Below are positions 25,618 to 35,717 of a DNA stretch of 64,000 nt, piece by piece. Made by a program: the position numbers and the translations under genes. How positions within the stretch are numbered: position 1 is the stretch's first letter; each line of letters begins with the position of its first letter. Under the pieces are notes generated by a model. It made no database searches and was not told the origin of the DNA. It saw only the letters and a list, made by a program, of their open reading frames with translations. Source of the stretch: Slackia exigua ATCC 700122 (GTDB taxonomy: Bacteria > Actinomycetota > Coriobacteriia > Coriobacteriales > Eggerthellaceae); the NCBI RefSeq assembly GCF_000162875.1, contig NZ_GG700630.1, positions 1,270,732 to 1,334,731 of the forward strand. Reading direction: 5' to 3'.

Positions 25618-26863
25618 TGAACATACTCCAAACGGTCTTGAGCGCATGAATGAGCGCATCGATATCGCGGCGCTCGTTGTAGAACGCGAATGACGCGCGG
25701 CAGCAGGATGGCACGCCGAGCCAGGTGAGAAGCGGCTGGGCGCAGTGATGTCCGGCCCTGATGGCGACGTCTTCGCCGTCGAGGATGCCCGACACGTCGT
25801 GCGGGTGCACGCCCTTGACGTTGAAGCTGACCACGCCATGATGCGCGGCCGCGTCGTCCGGCCCCACGATCTCGATGAACGGAAGCTCGGCCATCCGGCG
25901 CATGCATTCCGCCACGAGCGCGGCCTCGCGCGCCTGGATGTAGTCGAAGCCGACCGAATCGATATAGGAAAGCGCCATGCCTGCGGCATAGATTCCCGCC
26001 GCATCCTGCGTGCCGGCCTCGAACTTTTCGGGAACAGGGGACCAGACGGCATCTTCCTCGGTGACGGAATCGATCATCTCGCCGCCCGTGAGGAACGGCG
26101 GCATAGCGTCGAGCAGCTCTTTCCTGCCCCAGAGCACGCCGACGCCCATGGGACCGAAGGCCTTATGGGCGGAGAACGCGAAGAAATCGCAGCCGATCTT
26201 CTCCACGTCGACGGGCATATGGGGGACCGACTGCGCGCCGTCGACGATCATGTACGCTCCGGCCTCATGCGCCGCCTGGGCGATCCTCTCGACGGGGTTG
26301 AGCACGCCGAGCACGTTCGAGATGTGCACGACGGAGACGATCTTGGTCTTCGGCCCGATCTTCGCGGCGATCTCTTCATCCGTGATGACGCCTTGGTCGT
26401 CCGGGCGCAGGTAGACGAGCGTGGCGCCTGCGGCACGGCAGGCCTGCTGCCAGGGGATGAGGTTGCTGTGGTGCTCCATGATGGAGATGCAGACCTCGTC
26501 GCCCGGTTCGAGCACGGTGGGTGCGAACGCCTTGGCCGCCATATTGAGGGCTTCCGACGCATTGCGGCAGAAGACGATCTCGTTCGCTTCATGCGCGCCG
26601 ATGAATTCCGCGGTCTTCTTGCGGGCATCGCCGATGGCCATCGTCGCTTCGAACGACAGCTTGTACAGCCCGCGCAGGGCGTTCGCGTTCATGGTCTCGT
26701 AGAACGAACGCTGGGCATCCAGCACGACGGAGGGCCGCTGGGCCGTGGCCGCCGAGTCGAGGAACGCGAGCTCGGGGTGCAGGGAAAGCAGCGGGAAATC
26801 GCAGCGGAACGGGCTGGTGGAAAGGTCGGTCGGATCGAACGCTATGCACTTGGGGCCGCTCAT
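25610..26863 (-). CDS. sufS: cysteine desulfurase SufS
   Basis: A 417-aa PLP enzyme (class V aminotransferase fold) that releases sulfur from cysteine as a persulfide for Fe-S cluster assembly. The N-terminus has LAFLDSAATAQRP. MEHHSN and DGAQSVPHMPVD carry PLP contacts, and FFAFSAHKAFGP contains the PLP lysine (about residue 230). RAGHHCAQPLLTWLGVPSCCRASF includes the active-site cysteine loop. The ATG at 26863 overlaps the sufD stop by 4 nt (ATGA), indicating coupling. It pairs with sufU downstream. Confidence 0.95.
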   Translation of the reverse strand: MSGPKCIAFDPTDLSTSPFRCDFPLLSLHPELAFLDSAATAQRPSVVLDAQRSFYETMNANALRGLYKLSFEATMAIGDARKKTAEFIGAHEANEIVFCRNASEALNMAAKAFAPTVLEPGDEVCISIMEHHSNLIPWQQACRAAGATLVYLRPDDQGVITDEEIAAKIGPKTKIVSVVHISNVLGVLNPVERIAQAAHEAGAYMIVDGAQSVPHMPVDVEKIGCDFFAFSAHKAFGPMGVGVLWGRKELLDAMPPFLTGGEMIDSVTEEDAVWSPVPEKFEAGTQDAAGIYAAGMALSYIDSVGFDYIQAREAALVAECMRRMAELPFIEIVGPDDAAAHHGVVSFNVKGVHPHDVSGILDGEDVAIRAGHHCAQPLLTWLGVPSCCRASFAFYNERRDIDALIHALKTVWSMFNA

Positions 26864-28131
26864 TGCTCGACCCCCTCGTAATCTCCGAGGAGCGTCTTGC
26901 CGAGGCGCACGACACTGGCCCTGACGGTCTCGTCGACGGCATTGATCTCGGCGTTTTCGATTTGCGCACGCGCGAACATAGCTTCGGCCGCATCGGGGGA
27001 AAGGCCGCGGCATGCCAGATAGAACTTCTGCTCGGGACGGATATGCCCGATCGTCGCGCCATGGTTGCCGGCGACGTCGTCTTCGGAGCAGAGGATGACG
27101 GGAACCGTGCGGTTGTGCGCGCCGTCATCGGCGATGAGCACCGTTTCCGATTCATGGCCGTTGGCGCCCTTGCAGCCGCGGATCAGATCGATCGTGCCGC
27201 GGAGCGTCTTGACGCTTTCGCCGGCCAGCACGCCGTTGGCATTCAGTTCGGACATCGTGCGTTGGCCGTGATGGCGGATGACGTAGTTGAAGTCGAGCTC
27301 GTTTTCTCCGTGGCCCAGATAGCGGGTGTCCACGTCGATGTCGGAGGAGGTGCCTCGCAGGTCGCAGGCGAGCCCCGTGTAGGATTCCCCGGCGCCTAGA
27401 ACGGTATGCCTGACCTCGACCTTTGCGGACTCGTCGAGCACATAGCCCTCGTCGTCGAAGCACTGCCAGGAATCGTCGGCCGTCTGGATGGCGGTCACGC
27501 GGACGACGGCGTCCTTGCCGGCGAATACGCGCAACGTCGCACCGATGGCACCGACTCCCTTAGTCGGGGTGTCGAAGGCGATCGCGATATCGACGTGCGC
27601 GCCTTCGTGGGCCACGACGTCGACGGCGGCCGTGTTGACCGCCCCGTCGATGCCGTTGAGGCGGACGGTCGCCGCGCCTTCGGAGCCTTCGGGGGCTTCC
27701 ACGACGATGACCTCGCCGGCGGCTTGGAGCAGGAATGCTCGCGCATCCGCGCCCATGCCCGTCTCGAACGCGGCGGCGACGGACGCTGCGCGCTCGGTTT
27801 CGGCGGCATCGATCTGATAGCGGGAATATGCCGTGTCGCGCACGCCGTCGGTGTCGTCGTCGGCTTCGCCCGCAAGATCCTGCGCGCTGATGCGCGTCGC
27901 ATAGGTGCGCGCCGAAAGCGCGTCCACAGCCGTATCGAACGCATCGCCCTCAAGGTCTGTGAGCGCGACGGCGGTCACAGAAAGTGCGCTTTCGCCCTCG
28001 GGCACTTCGACGATGGCGTCATGCGCCTGGATAAGGTCGGCGGGGGTTTCTATGTCCGCGCCGTTCATGCTCAGGCGATGCCACGTGGGAGCGGGCATCG
28101 GGCTGGCGTTTTGCAGGGTAATGGCGTCCAT
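26860..28131 (-). CDS. sufD: Fe-S assembly protein SufD
   Basis: A 423-aa protein with the SufB/SufD beta-helix core. Recognisable are RYLGHGENELDFNYVIRHHG and the SufBD signature GATIGHIRPEQKFYLACRGL near the C-terminus. SufD forms the SufBC2D scaffold with SufB and SufC. It starts 1 nt after the sufB stop and overlaps sufS by 4 nt. The N-terminal half is more divergent than the C-terminal half, as is usual for SufD. Confidence 0.9.
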   Translation of the reverse strand: MDAITLQNASPMPAPTWHRLSMNGADIETPADLIQAHDAIVEVPEGESALSVTAVALTDLEGDAFDTAVDALSARTYATRISAQDLAGEADDDTDGVRDTAYSRYQIDAAETERAASVAAAFETGMGADARAFLLQAAGEVIVVEAPEGSEGAATVRLNGIDGAVNTAAVDVVAHEGAHVDIAIAFDTPTKGVGAIGATLRVFAGKDAVVRVTAIQTADDSWQCFDDEGYVLDESAKVEVRHTVLGAGESYTGLACDLRGTSSDIDVDTRYLGHGENELDFNYVIRHHGQRTMSELNANGVLAGESVKTLRGTIDLIRGCKGANGHESETVLIADDGAHNRTVPVILCSEDDVAGNHGATIGHIRPEQKFYLACRGLSPDAAEAMFARAQIENAEINAVDETVRASVVRLGKTLLGDYEGVEQ

Positions 28132-28132
28132 C

Positions 28133-29545
<1,413 letters not shown>

Positions 29546-29556
29546 GGGGAAGCCTC

Positions 29557-30375
29557 CTATTCGGCGTCCGCCGCGGCGCGCTCGATGAGCGCGGCCAGGA
29601 GCTCTTCGTCATGGGATGCGGCTTCCGCTTCGGCGGCGGCGAACTGCTCGAAGCCGTTCTCGTCGATGGACTGGACCATGCTCGCATCGCCTTCGGCGAT
29701 CATATGCCCGCCCATCATGACGTGGACGCGGTCGATGCTCAGGTGTTCGAGGATGCGCGTGTTGTGGGTGATGACCATCAGCGTGCCGTTGCAGCGGCGG
29801 CGGTAGGCTTCCATGCCGCGGGACACGACGCCGAGGGCGTCGACGTCGAGACCGGAGTCGGTTTCGTCGAGGATGGCGAGCTTAGGCTGAAGGAGCAGGA
29901 GCTGGAGCATCTCGACCTTCTTCTTCTCGCCGCCGGAGAAGCCGACGCCGAGCTCGCGATCGAGCCAGGCCGGATCCATGTCGAGCTCTTCGCAGAGGTC
30001 TTTCAGGAGCTTGCGGAACTGCTTGCCCTTGAGGTCGGCGCCTTCTCGGCCCGCGACGGATGCGCGCAGGAAGCTGGACAGGGGCACGCCGGGAATCTCG
30101 ACCGGAGCCTGGAAGCTCAGGAAGAGCCCGGCGCGGGAGCGTTTGTCGGGGGAGAGGCCGGTGATGTCTTGGCCATCGAATTCGATCGAGCCGCCATTGA
30201 CGGTGTAGACGGGATCGCCCATGACCACGTGGCCGAACGTCGACTTGCCCGTGCCGTTGGGGCCCATGAGGACATGGGTCTCGCCGGCGGCGAGCTCGAG
30301 GTTGACGTTCTTCAGGATGAGCTTGTCGTCGACCGATGCGAACAGGTCGTTGATCTTGAGAAGCGGTTGCGCCAT
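29557..30375 (-). CDS. sufC: Fe-S assembly ATPase SufC
   Basis: A 272-aa ABC-type ATPase with Walker A MGPNGTGKSTF (about 37-47), signature FSGGEKKKVEMLQLLL, Walker B LAILDETDSGLDVDAL and the switch histidine in VITHNTRILEHL. DETDSGLD is specific to SufC. It drives conformational change of the SufBD scaffold. The start at 30375 follows GGAAAGG by 8 nt; an upstream in-frame extension has no such site. It is the first gene of sufCBDSU, whereas many actinobacteria begin with sufB and place sufC third. The C-terminal about 20 residues are an Ala/Glu-rich tail. Confidence 0.95.
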   Translation of the reverse strand: MAQPLLKINDLFASVDDKLILKNVNLELAAGETHVLMGPNGTGKSTFGHVVMGDPVYTVNGGSIEFDGQDITGLSPDKRSRAGLFLSFQAPVEIPGVPLSSFLRASVAGREGADLKGKQFRKLLKDLCEELDMDPAWLDRELGVGFSGGEKKKVEMLQLLLLQPKLAILDETDSGLDVDALGVVSRGMEAYRRRCNGTLMVITHNTRILEHLSIDRVHVMMGGHMIAEGDASMVQSIDENGFEQFAAAEAEAASHDEELLAALIERAAADAE

Positions 30376-30439
30376 GGGAAAGCCTTTCCGGAGAGCTTTA
30401 ATTCCTATAAAAATTATATGATTAAAATAAACGGACGGC

Positions 30440-30457
30440 TCCATATGTCAATATGGA
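30440..30457. promoter_or_regulatory. palindrome in the suf/rrf2 divergent promoter region
   Basis: TCCATAT-GTCA-ATATGGA is a perfect 7-bp inverted repeat with a 4-nt spacer. It is centred in the AT-rich 171-bp gap between divergent sufC and the Rrf2 regulator gene. This is a plausible operator through which the Rrf2 protein controls both directions. The assignment rests on position and symmetry only. Confidence 0.55.
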
Positions 30458-30546
30458 CAGCGCGCAAAAGGCGGGAAAACCCGCGTCGCGCACGACCGGA
30501 ACACAATTGCTACGCATCTAGGTGCGTTTCGATCGAAGGAGCGAGG

Positions 30547-31029
30547 ATGCTTGTCACGACGAAAGGGCGCTATGCCATGCGTCTCATGGCGGACGTCGCT
30601 CACCATTTCGAGAAAGAGGGAACGCCCCTTTCTCTGCGCGCCGTGGCCCAACGCGAAGGCATCTCGATGAAGTACCTCGAGCAGCTCGCCCGTCCACTGG
30701 TCAAGTCAGGCCTGCTCAAAAGCGTGCGTGGGAAGGGAGGCGGCTATGTGCTCGCCGAGCCGTCCGCCGCGATCCGTGCGGGCGACATCCTGCGCGCGGC
30801 CGAGGGGAACGTCCTTCCCGTGTCGTCATGCGACGGCGTGACCTTCGATTGCGCGCGCATCGCCGACTGCGCTTCGGTGAAGTTCTGGATCGGTCTCGAC
30901 CGCGTCATCGAGGACTACGTCGACGGCGTCATGCTGAAGGACATCATCGACGAGGGCGACGTGTTCTTCGATGTGGACAAGATCAGCCAGATCGTGGCGG
31001 CGAAGCTCTTGGAAGAAGATGCGGAATGA
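30547..31029 (+). CDS. Rrf2-family Fe-S-sensing regulator (SufR/IscR-like)
   Basis: A 160-aa regulator. The N-terminal winged helix-turn-helix (MLVTTKGRYAMRLMADVAHH, then GISMKYLEQLARPLVKSGLL) is typical Rrf2. Three cysteines in CDGVTFDCARIADC (about 95-108) match the cluster-ligand spacing of IscR-like sensors closely. It probably senses Fe-S status and controls the divergent suf operon. The ATG at 30547 has AAGGAG 5 nt upstream; the much longer open frame to the left is antisense to sufC. Its stop overlaps the helicase start (ATGA), so helicase expression is coupled to this regulator. Confidence 0.92.
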   Translation: MLVTTKGRYAMRLMADVAHHFEKEGTPLSLRAVAQREGISMKYLEQLARPLVKSGLLKSVRGKGGGYVLAEPSAAIRAGDILRAAEGNVLPVSSCDGVTFDCARIADCASVKFWIGLDRVIEDYVDGVMLKDIIDEGDVFFDVDKISQIVAAKLLEEDAE

Positions 31030-33164
31030 ACGCACCGGGAAGCGCCGCGGATCCGATCTTCGTCAAAGAGCAGGAGCATCTGAACGAGACGTATGCGAAG
31101 CTCAAGCGCATAGAGGATGTGCAGGTCGCGAAGCTTGCGAACATCATGCGCGCCGCTGCGGCGGATAAGAGCTCGATGAGCGATGATCTCGGCCTCGATA
31201 CGGCCGATCTGGACCATTCCTTCGAAGCTCAGGTGGAACTCGAGGGAATGAACCAGGTCATCGACGAATACAACGCCGCGGCCCGCGTGGCTTCCGAAAA
31301 CCTCTCCCGTGCGCGCCAGCTCCTTGCGCAGCCGTACTTCGCCAAGGTCGAGCTTCGGTTCAAGCCGACCGACCCGGTCAAGGACATCTATATCGGATCG
31401 ACGGGCATGACCGACGAGAACCGGCGGCATTTCGTCATCGATTGGCGGTCTCCGGTCGCGGAGACGTATTACAACCGCGACATGGGGCGGACCTCGTATG
31501 AGGCGAACGGGCGCACCATCGTCGTCGATTTGGAGAACCGTCGCCAATTCGATATCGAGGCCGACCGTCTGAACGCGTACTTCGACACGTCGGTCGCGAT
31601 CGAGGATCCTTTGCTGCTCGCTTCCCTCAAGAAGCACCGGTCCGCTCGGATGCAGGCCATCACGGCCACGATCCAGAAGGAGCAGAACGAGGTCATCCGC
31701 CATGAAGACGTGCCGGTGCTGCTGGTCGACGGCATTGCGGGATCCGGCAAGACGTCGGTGCTGATGCAGCGCATCGCATATCTGTTCTACCGCGAACGGG
31801 AGACGCTCGATCCGTCCGACGTGCATCTCTTCACGCCGAACCCGGTGTTCAGGCGCTATATCGACGACGTGCTTCCCCAGATGGGCGAGAGCAATCCGCA
31901 TTCGACGACCTGGGCGCGGTTCGCGCGATCCCTCGGCGCGACCGATCGCGGCATGCGTGCCGACGAGCTGTCCGCGGACGACCTTGCGCGCATCGATGGA
32001 ATGCTCGACGGGTTCCGCTTCGAGGTCGGCGACTTCCGTCCCGTCGTGCTTCGCACCGGACGCGCGGTGCTCACGGCTGCCCAGATCCAGGGCGTCTTCG
32101 ATAAATTCGGGCGCATACCCGCGGGTCCGCGTCTGTTCGCTGCGGTCGAGGAAGAGCTTTTCGATCGCTTGACCAACCGCGTGAAGCAGGCGGCCCATAC
32201 CGAATGGGCGGAAGACGAGATGCTCGGGCTCGACGAAGGCGAGCAGCGCCGCCTGTTCAACGAATACGGCGACCCTTTGTCCGACGAGGAAACGGCATCG
32301 CGCATCCGCATCTACCTGGACGACCTGCATGCCGATGCCTTCAAGACGCTCGAGACCTTCGGATGGCTCAACGTGGACCGCGTCGCGCGCCGCCTGATCG
32401 GCCGCGATAACCTGACCACGGCGGAATGGCTCTACCTTAAGACGGCCATCACGGGCATGGGGGATCCTTGGGCGCGCTACGTCATGGTGGACGAGGTGCA
32501 GGACTATACATCGGCCCAGCTCGCAGTGTTGGCGCGGTACTTCCGCTCGGCGCACTTCATGCTGCTGGGCGACGAGAATCAGGCCATCGTCGCGCATACC
32601 GCGACCTACGGCGAGATCCGCCGCCTGTTCACGCGTGCGTTCGGGTCGGCGGATGAATGCCGGCTCATGACGAGCTATCGCTCGTCTCCCGAGATCACGG
32701 CCCTGTTCGCAGGTCTTCTGGATGCAGACGCGCGCATCGAGGTCAATTCCGTGCAGCCCGAAGGCATGGCGCCCGCGTTCGTGGAGGCGGCATCCGATGA
32801 AGCGTATGCGCAGGCCCTTTGCGAAGCGGTTCGCGATGCGCGGTCGGGCGACGGGCTCGTGGCGCTCGTGGCCCGGTCGAAGCAGGAGCTGAAGCGTATC
32901 GAGCGCATCCTGGGCGAGGACGCGCCTCGCGTCATGCGCGGCGACGAGCCCCTTCCCGAATCCGGCATGGTCGCGCTCGAGGTCTCCCTTGCGAAGGGGC
33001 TCGAATTCGACCACGTCGTCATCCCCGACGCATCGTCTTCGGCCTATCCGCCCGACGACGATATCGCGCGCCGCTGCCTCTATGTCGCCCTGTCGCGTGC
33101 GACGCGCCGCCTGACGGTCCTTTCGAAGGGTCCGGCGACCCCGCTTCTCTCGGGTCTGGCGTGA
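31026..33164 (+). CDS. HelD-like superfamily 1 helicase/ATPase
   Basis: A 712-aa protein. An N-terminal coiled-coil-like region (about 8-100) precedes the HelD core, followed by Walker A GIAGSGKTS (about 236-244), motif II MVDEVQDYT, LGDENQAI, TSYRSSPEI and a C-terminal VALSRATRRL. The N-terminal arm plus the UvrD-like core fit HelD, which removes stalled RNA polymerase in Gram-positive bacteria. UvrD/PcrA itself is less likely because of the HelD-specific IGSTGMTDENRRHFVIDWRS stretch. It overlaps the Rrf2 stop by 4 nt, an unusual partnership. Confidence 0.85.
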   Translation: MNAPGSAADPIFVKEQEHLNETYAKLKRIEDVQVAKLANIMRAAAADKSSMSDDLGLDTADLDHSFEAQVELEGMNQVIDEYNAAARVASENLSRARQLLAQPYFAKVELRFKPTDPVKDIYIGSTGMTDENRRHFVIDWRSPVAETYYNRDMGRTSYEANGRTIVVDLENRRQFDIEADRLNAYFDTSVAIEDPLLLASLKKHRSARMQAITATIQKEQNEVIRHEDVPVLLVDGIAGSGKTSVLMQRIAYLFYRERETLDPSDVHLFTPNPVFRRYIDDVLPQMGESNPHSTTWARFARSLGATDRGMRADELSADDLARIDGMLDGFRFEVGDFRPVVLRTGRAVLTAAQIQGVFDKFGRIPAGPRLFAAVEEELFDRLTNRVKQAAHTEWAEDEMLGLDEGEQRRLFNEYGDPLSDEETASRIRIYLDDLHADAFKTLETFGWLNVDRVARRLIGRDNLTTAEWLYLKTAITGMGDPWARYVMVDEVQDYTSAQLAVLARYFRSAHFMLLGDENQAIVAHTATYGEIRRLFTRAFGSADECRLMTSYRSSPEITALFAGLLDADARIEVNSVQPEGMAPAFVEAASDEAYAQALCEAVRDARSGDGLVALVARSKQELKRIERILGEDAPRVMRGDEPLPESGMVALEVSLAKGLEFDHVVIPDASSSAYPPDDDIARRCLYVALSRATRRLTVLSKGPATPLLSGLA

Positions 33165-33178
33165 TTCAGGATGTTTTC

Positions 33179-33202
33179 AGACGGGCAGGTGGGCGCCCGT
33201 CT
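33179..33202 (+). other. hairpin after the helicase gene
   Basis: AGACGGGC pairs with GCCCGTCT across an 8-nt loop, 15 nt after the helicase stop. It lacks a T-tract, so it is a weak terminator or an mRNA 3'-end structure. Confidence 0.45.
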
Positions 33203-33209
33203 TCGGCGT

Positions 33210-33215
33210 TACAAT
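33210..33215 (+). promoter_or_regulatory. candidate -10 element of the glmS operon
   Basis: TACAAT lies 145 nt before the glmS start. The leader that follows has no glmS-ribozyme core that I can recognise. Confidence 0.35.
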
Positions 33216-33359
33216 ATCCTATCGACCGAAACGCATGCGAGCCGGCTTTCACGAGGCCGTGCGCCGACGCACGTCGTCGCTTCTCGCATCGAGCCCATCG
33301 GGGCGTATTGATCCGAGCGCGTCCGCGATCGCGGAGGCGCCTGAAGGAGGAACCGTAAG

Positions 33360-35195
33360 ATGTGCGGCATCGTTGGATACACCGGCACCTCGCAGGCCAC
33401 AGATATCCTGATCGACGGCCTGAAGCGCATGGAATACCGCGGCTACGATTCCGCAGGCATCGCGGTGCAGACGGATGCGGGTCTCGTGGTCAGGCGCAAG
33501 GTGGGGAAGGTATCCGGCCTTGAAGCCATCGTCGCGTCCGAGCATATCGAAGGCACCTGCGGCATCGGGCATACGCGCTGGGCGACCCACGGCCGCCCGA
33601 GCGAGCGCAACGCGCATCCCCATACCGACTGCTCGGGACGCTTCGCCGTCGTCCATAACGGCATCATCGAAAACTTCGCCGCGCTGAAGGAAGAGCTTGC
33701 CGGGCGCGGGCACGAGTTCAGAAGCGACACCGACACCGAGGTCATCGCGCACCTGATCGAGGAGGCATACGAAGGCGATCTGCTCGATGCCGTGCGCATG
33801 GCCACGCGCAGGCTCGTCGGCGCGTACGGCCTGGCCGTCACCTGCACGTTCGAGCCCGGCGTCATCGTGGCCGCGCGCAAGGATTCTCCGGTCATCATCG
33901 GCGCCGGCGAGACGGGCGCGATCGTGGCGAGCGATATCGTGGCCATCGTGGACGAGACGCGCGATGCCGTCGTCTTGGAGAACGATACCTTCGCGCGCAT
34001 GGCCTGCGTGGACGGAGGGGTTTCAATCTCCTATCGCGATTTCGACGGCGAGGCGATCGAACCCGAGGTCATGCATGTCGACTGGGATATCTCGGCCGCC
34101 GAGCGCGGCGGGTACCCCGACTTCATGATGAAGGAGATCTTCGAGCAGCCGCGCACCATCCGCGACACCCTTGCGGGGCGCATGGTGAACGGCCATCTGA
34201 AGTTCGACGAGCTCACGCTCAATTTCGAAGAGCTCGCGGCCATCGATCGCGTCTACATCATCGCATGCGGCACCAGCTACCATGCCGGCCTCGTCGCGAA
34301 GAATCTGATAGAAGGCTGGAGCCGCATTCCGTGCGAAGTCGAGGTGGCGAGCGAATTCCGCTACCGCAACCCGATCGTCACGCCGTCCACGCTGGTCGTG
34401 GCCGTATCCCAGTCCGGCGAGACGGCCGATACGCTCGCCGCCATCCGCGACGCGCGCATCCGCGGCGCGAAGGTGTTCGGCATCACGAACGTCGTGGGCA
34501 GCCCGATCGCCCGCGAAAGCGACGGCGTCATCTATATCAAGGCGAACAAGGAAATCGCCGTGGCCGCCACCAAGAGCTTCCTCGGCCAGGTCGTCGCGCT
34601 GACGCTTCTGTCCATGCTGCTCGGCCAGGTGCGCGGGCTTCTGACGACCAAGCAGATCCGCATGCTCTTCCGCGAGCTCGCCGACACGGCGCTGCAGGTG
34701 GAAGAGATCCTGTCCGACCTCGCGCCCATCGACGAGGCGGCCGAGGCCTGCAAGGACGCGACGAGCGCCCTGTTCGTCGGGCGCGGCATCGGGGCCACGA
34801 TCTGCTACGAAGGCGCCCTCAAGCTCAAGGAGGTCAGCTACCTGCACGCGGAGGCTTATGCCGCCGGCGAGATGAAGCATGGGCCGATCGCCCTGCTCGA
34901 CGAGGGGTTCCCCGTCATCGCGGTGGCGACGCAGAGCCCCACGTACGACAAGGTGGTTTCCAATATCCAGGAATGCAAGGCCCGCGGCGCGCGCATCGTC
35001 GTCGTGGCCACCGAAGGCGACGAGGACATCAAGGAACACGCCGATTATGTGATCTATGTGCCGAAGGTGCGCGACTGCTTCAGCGCCGTCACGGTCAGCG
35101 TGCCGCTGCAGCTCTTCGCCCGCGCTATCGCCATCAAACGTGGCTGCGACGTTGATCAGCCTCGCAACCTGGCCAAATCGGTCACGGTCGAATAG
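33360..35195 (+). CDS. glmS: glutamine--fructose-6-phosphate aminotransferase
   Basis: A 611-aa cytoplasmic enzyme that makes glucosamine-6-phosphate for peptidoglycan synthesis. The N-terminal class II glutaminase domain starts MCGIVGYTG with the nucleophile Cys2, and includes EYRGYDSAG and HTRWATHG. Two SIS isomerase domains follow (about 290-420 and 460-600), with CGTSYHAGL and SQSGETADT. The C-terminus AKSVTVE is conserved. AAGGAGG precedes the start. It heads the run glmS-acpS-nnrD-DUF308-ligA. Confidence 0.97.
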   Translation: MCGIVGYTGTSQATDILIDGLKRMEYRGYDSAGIAVQTDAGLVVRRKVGKVSGLEAIVASEHIEGTCGIGHTRWATHGRPSERNAHPHTDCSGRFAVVHNGIIENFAALKEELAGRGHEFRSDTDTEVIAHLIEEAYEGDLLDAVRMATRRLVGAYGLAVTCTFEPGVIVAARKDSPVIIGAGETGAIVASDIVAIVDETRDAVVLENDTFARMACVDGGVSISYRDFDGEAIEPEVMHVDWDISAAERGGYPDFMMKEIFEQPRTIRDTLAGRMVNGHLKFDELTLNFEELAAIDRVYIIACGTSYHAGLVAKNLIEGWSRIPCEVEVASEFRYRNPIVTPSTLVVAVSQSGETADTLAAIRDARIRGAKVFGITNVVGSPIARESDGVIYIKANKEIAVAATKSFLGQVVALTLLSMLLGQVRGLLTTKQIRMLFRELADTALQVEEILSDLAPIDEAAEACKDATSALFVGRGIGATICYEGALKLKEVSYLHAEAYAAGEMKHGPIALLDEGFPVIAVATQSPTYDKVVSNIQECKARGARIVVVATEGDEDIKEHADYVIYVPKVRDCFSAVTVSVPLQLFARAIAIKRGCDVDQPRNLAKSVTVE

Positions 35196-35204
35196 GGGCG
35201 CGGC

Positions 35205-35717
35205 ATGCCGGTCGGACTTGGGGTCGATATCGTCGAAATCGAGCGCATGGAGCGTGTGCTTGCGCGCACGTCGTCGTTCGTCTCGAAGGTCTTCACCGAC
35301 GAGGAGCGTGCGTATTGCGAATCCAAGGGCAATGCCGCCGCGCGGTTCGCCGCCCGCTTCGCGGCGAAGGAAGCGGTGTGCAAGGCGCTTGGAACAGGCA
35401 TTCTGGCCTGCGGCATCGGCATGAAGGACGTCGAGGTCTCGCACGACCGGCGCGGCAAGCCCGTCGCGGTGCTGCATGGGCGGGCGGCCGAGCTCGCCCG
35501 GGAGCAGGGCATCACGGATATCCCCCTTTCGATTTCATACACGCATGCGGTCGTCGTCGCGAACGCGGTCGCCATCACGAAGGCGGCGGAAGAGGACAAG
35601 GAACGTCGGCGCGATGTGAAGGCCGAGCTCGCAAGCCGATTCAAGGAAGCGCGCAGCATGCTCGACGAGCTCGGCTCGGAAACCGCGGAAGCCATCGAAG
35701 GATGTGATCGGGCGTGA
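35205..35717 (+). CDS. acpS: holo-[acyl-carrier-protein] synthase with C-terminal extension
   Basis: A 170-aa enzyme that transfers 4'-phosphopantetheine from CoA to ACP. It has the N-terminal VGLGVDIVEIERM with the metal-binding Asp, FAAKEAVCKALGTG with the catalytic Glu, and SISYTHAVVVANAV. AcpS is usually about 120-130 aa; here about 45 extra charged, helical residues (from about AAEEDKERRRDVK) follow the core. It lies 9 nt after glmS and overlaps the next gene by 4 nt (GTGA). Confidence 0.93.
   Translation: MPVGLGVDIVEIERMERVLARTSSFVSKVFTDEERAYCESKGNAAARFAARFAAKEAVCKALGTGILACGIGMKDVEVSHDRRGKPVAVLHGRAAELAREQGITDIPLSISYTHAVVVANAVAITKAAEEDKERRRDVKAELASRFKEARSMLDELGSETAEAIEGCDRA

Noticed and set aside
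30915..33014. A 699-codon minus-strand open frame opposite the HelD-like gene
   Set aside because: Composition-driven shadow; the opposite strand carries the helicase motifs.
33216..33359. glmS ribozyme in the glmS leader
   Set aside because: No conserved ribozyme core could be recognised; the gene has an ordinary AAGGAGG ribosome binding site.
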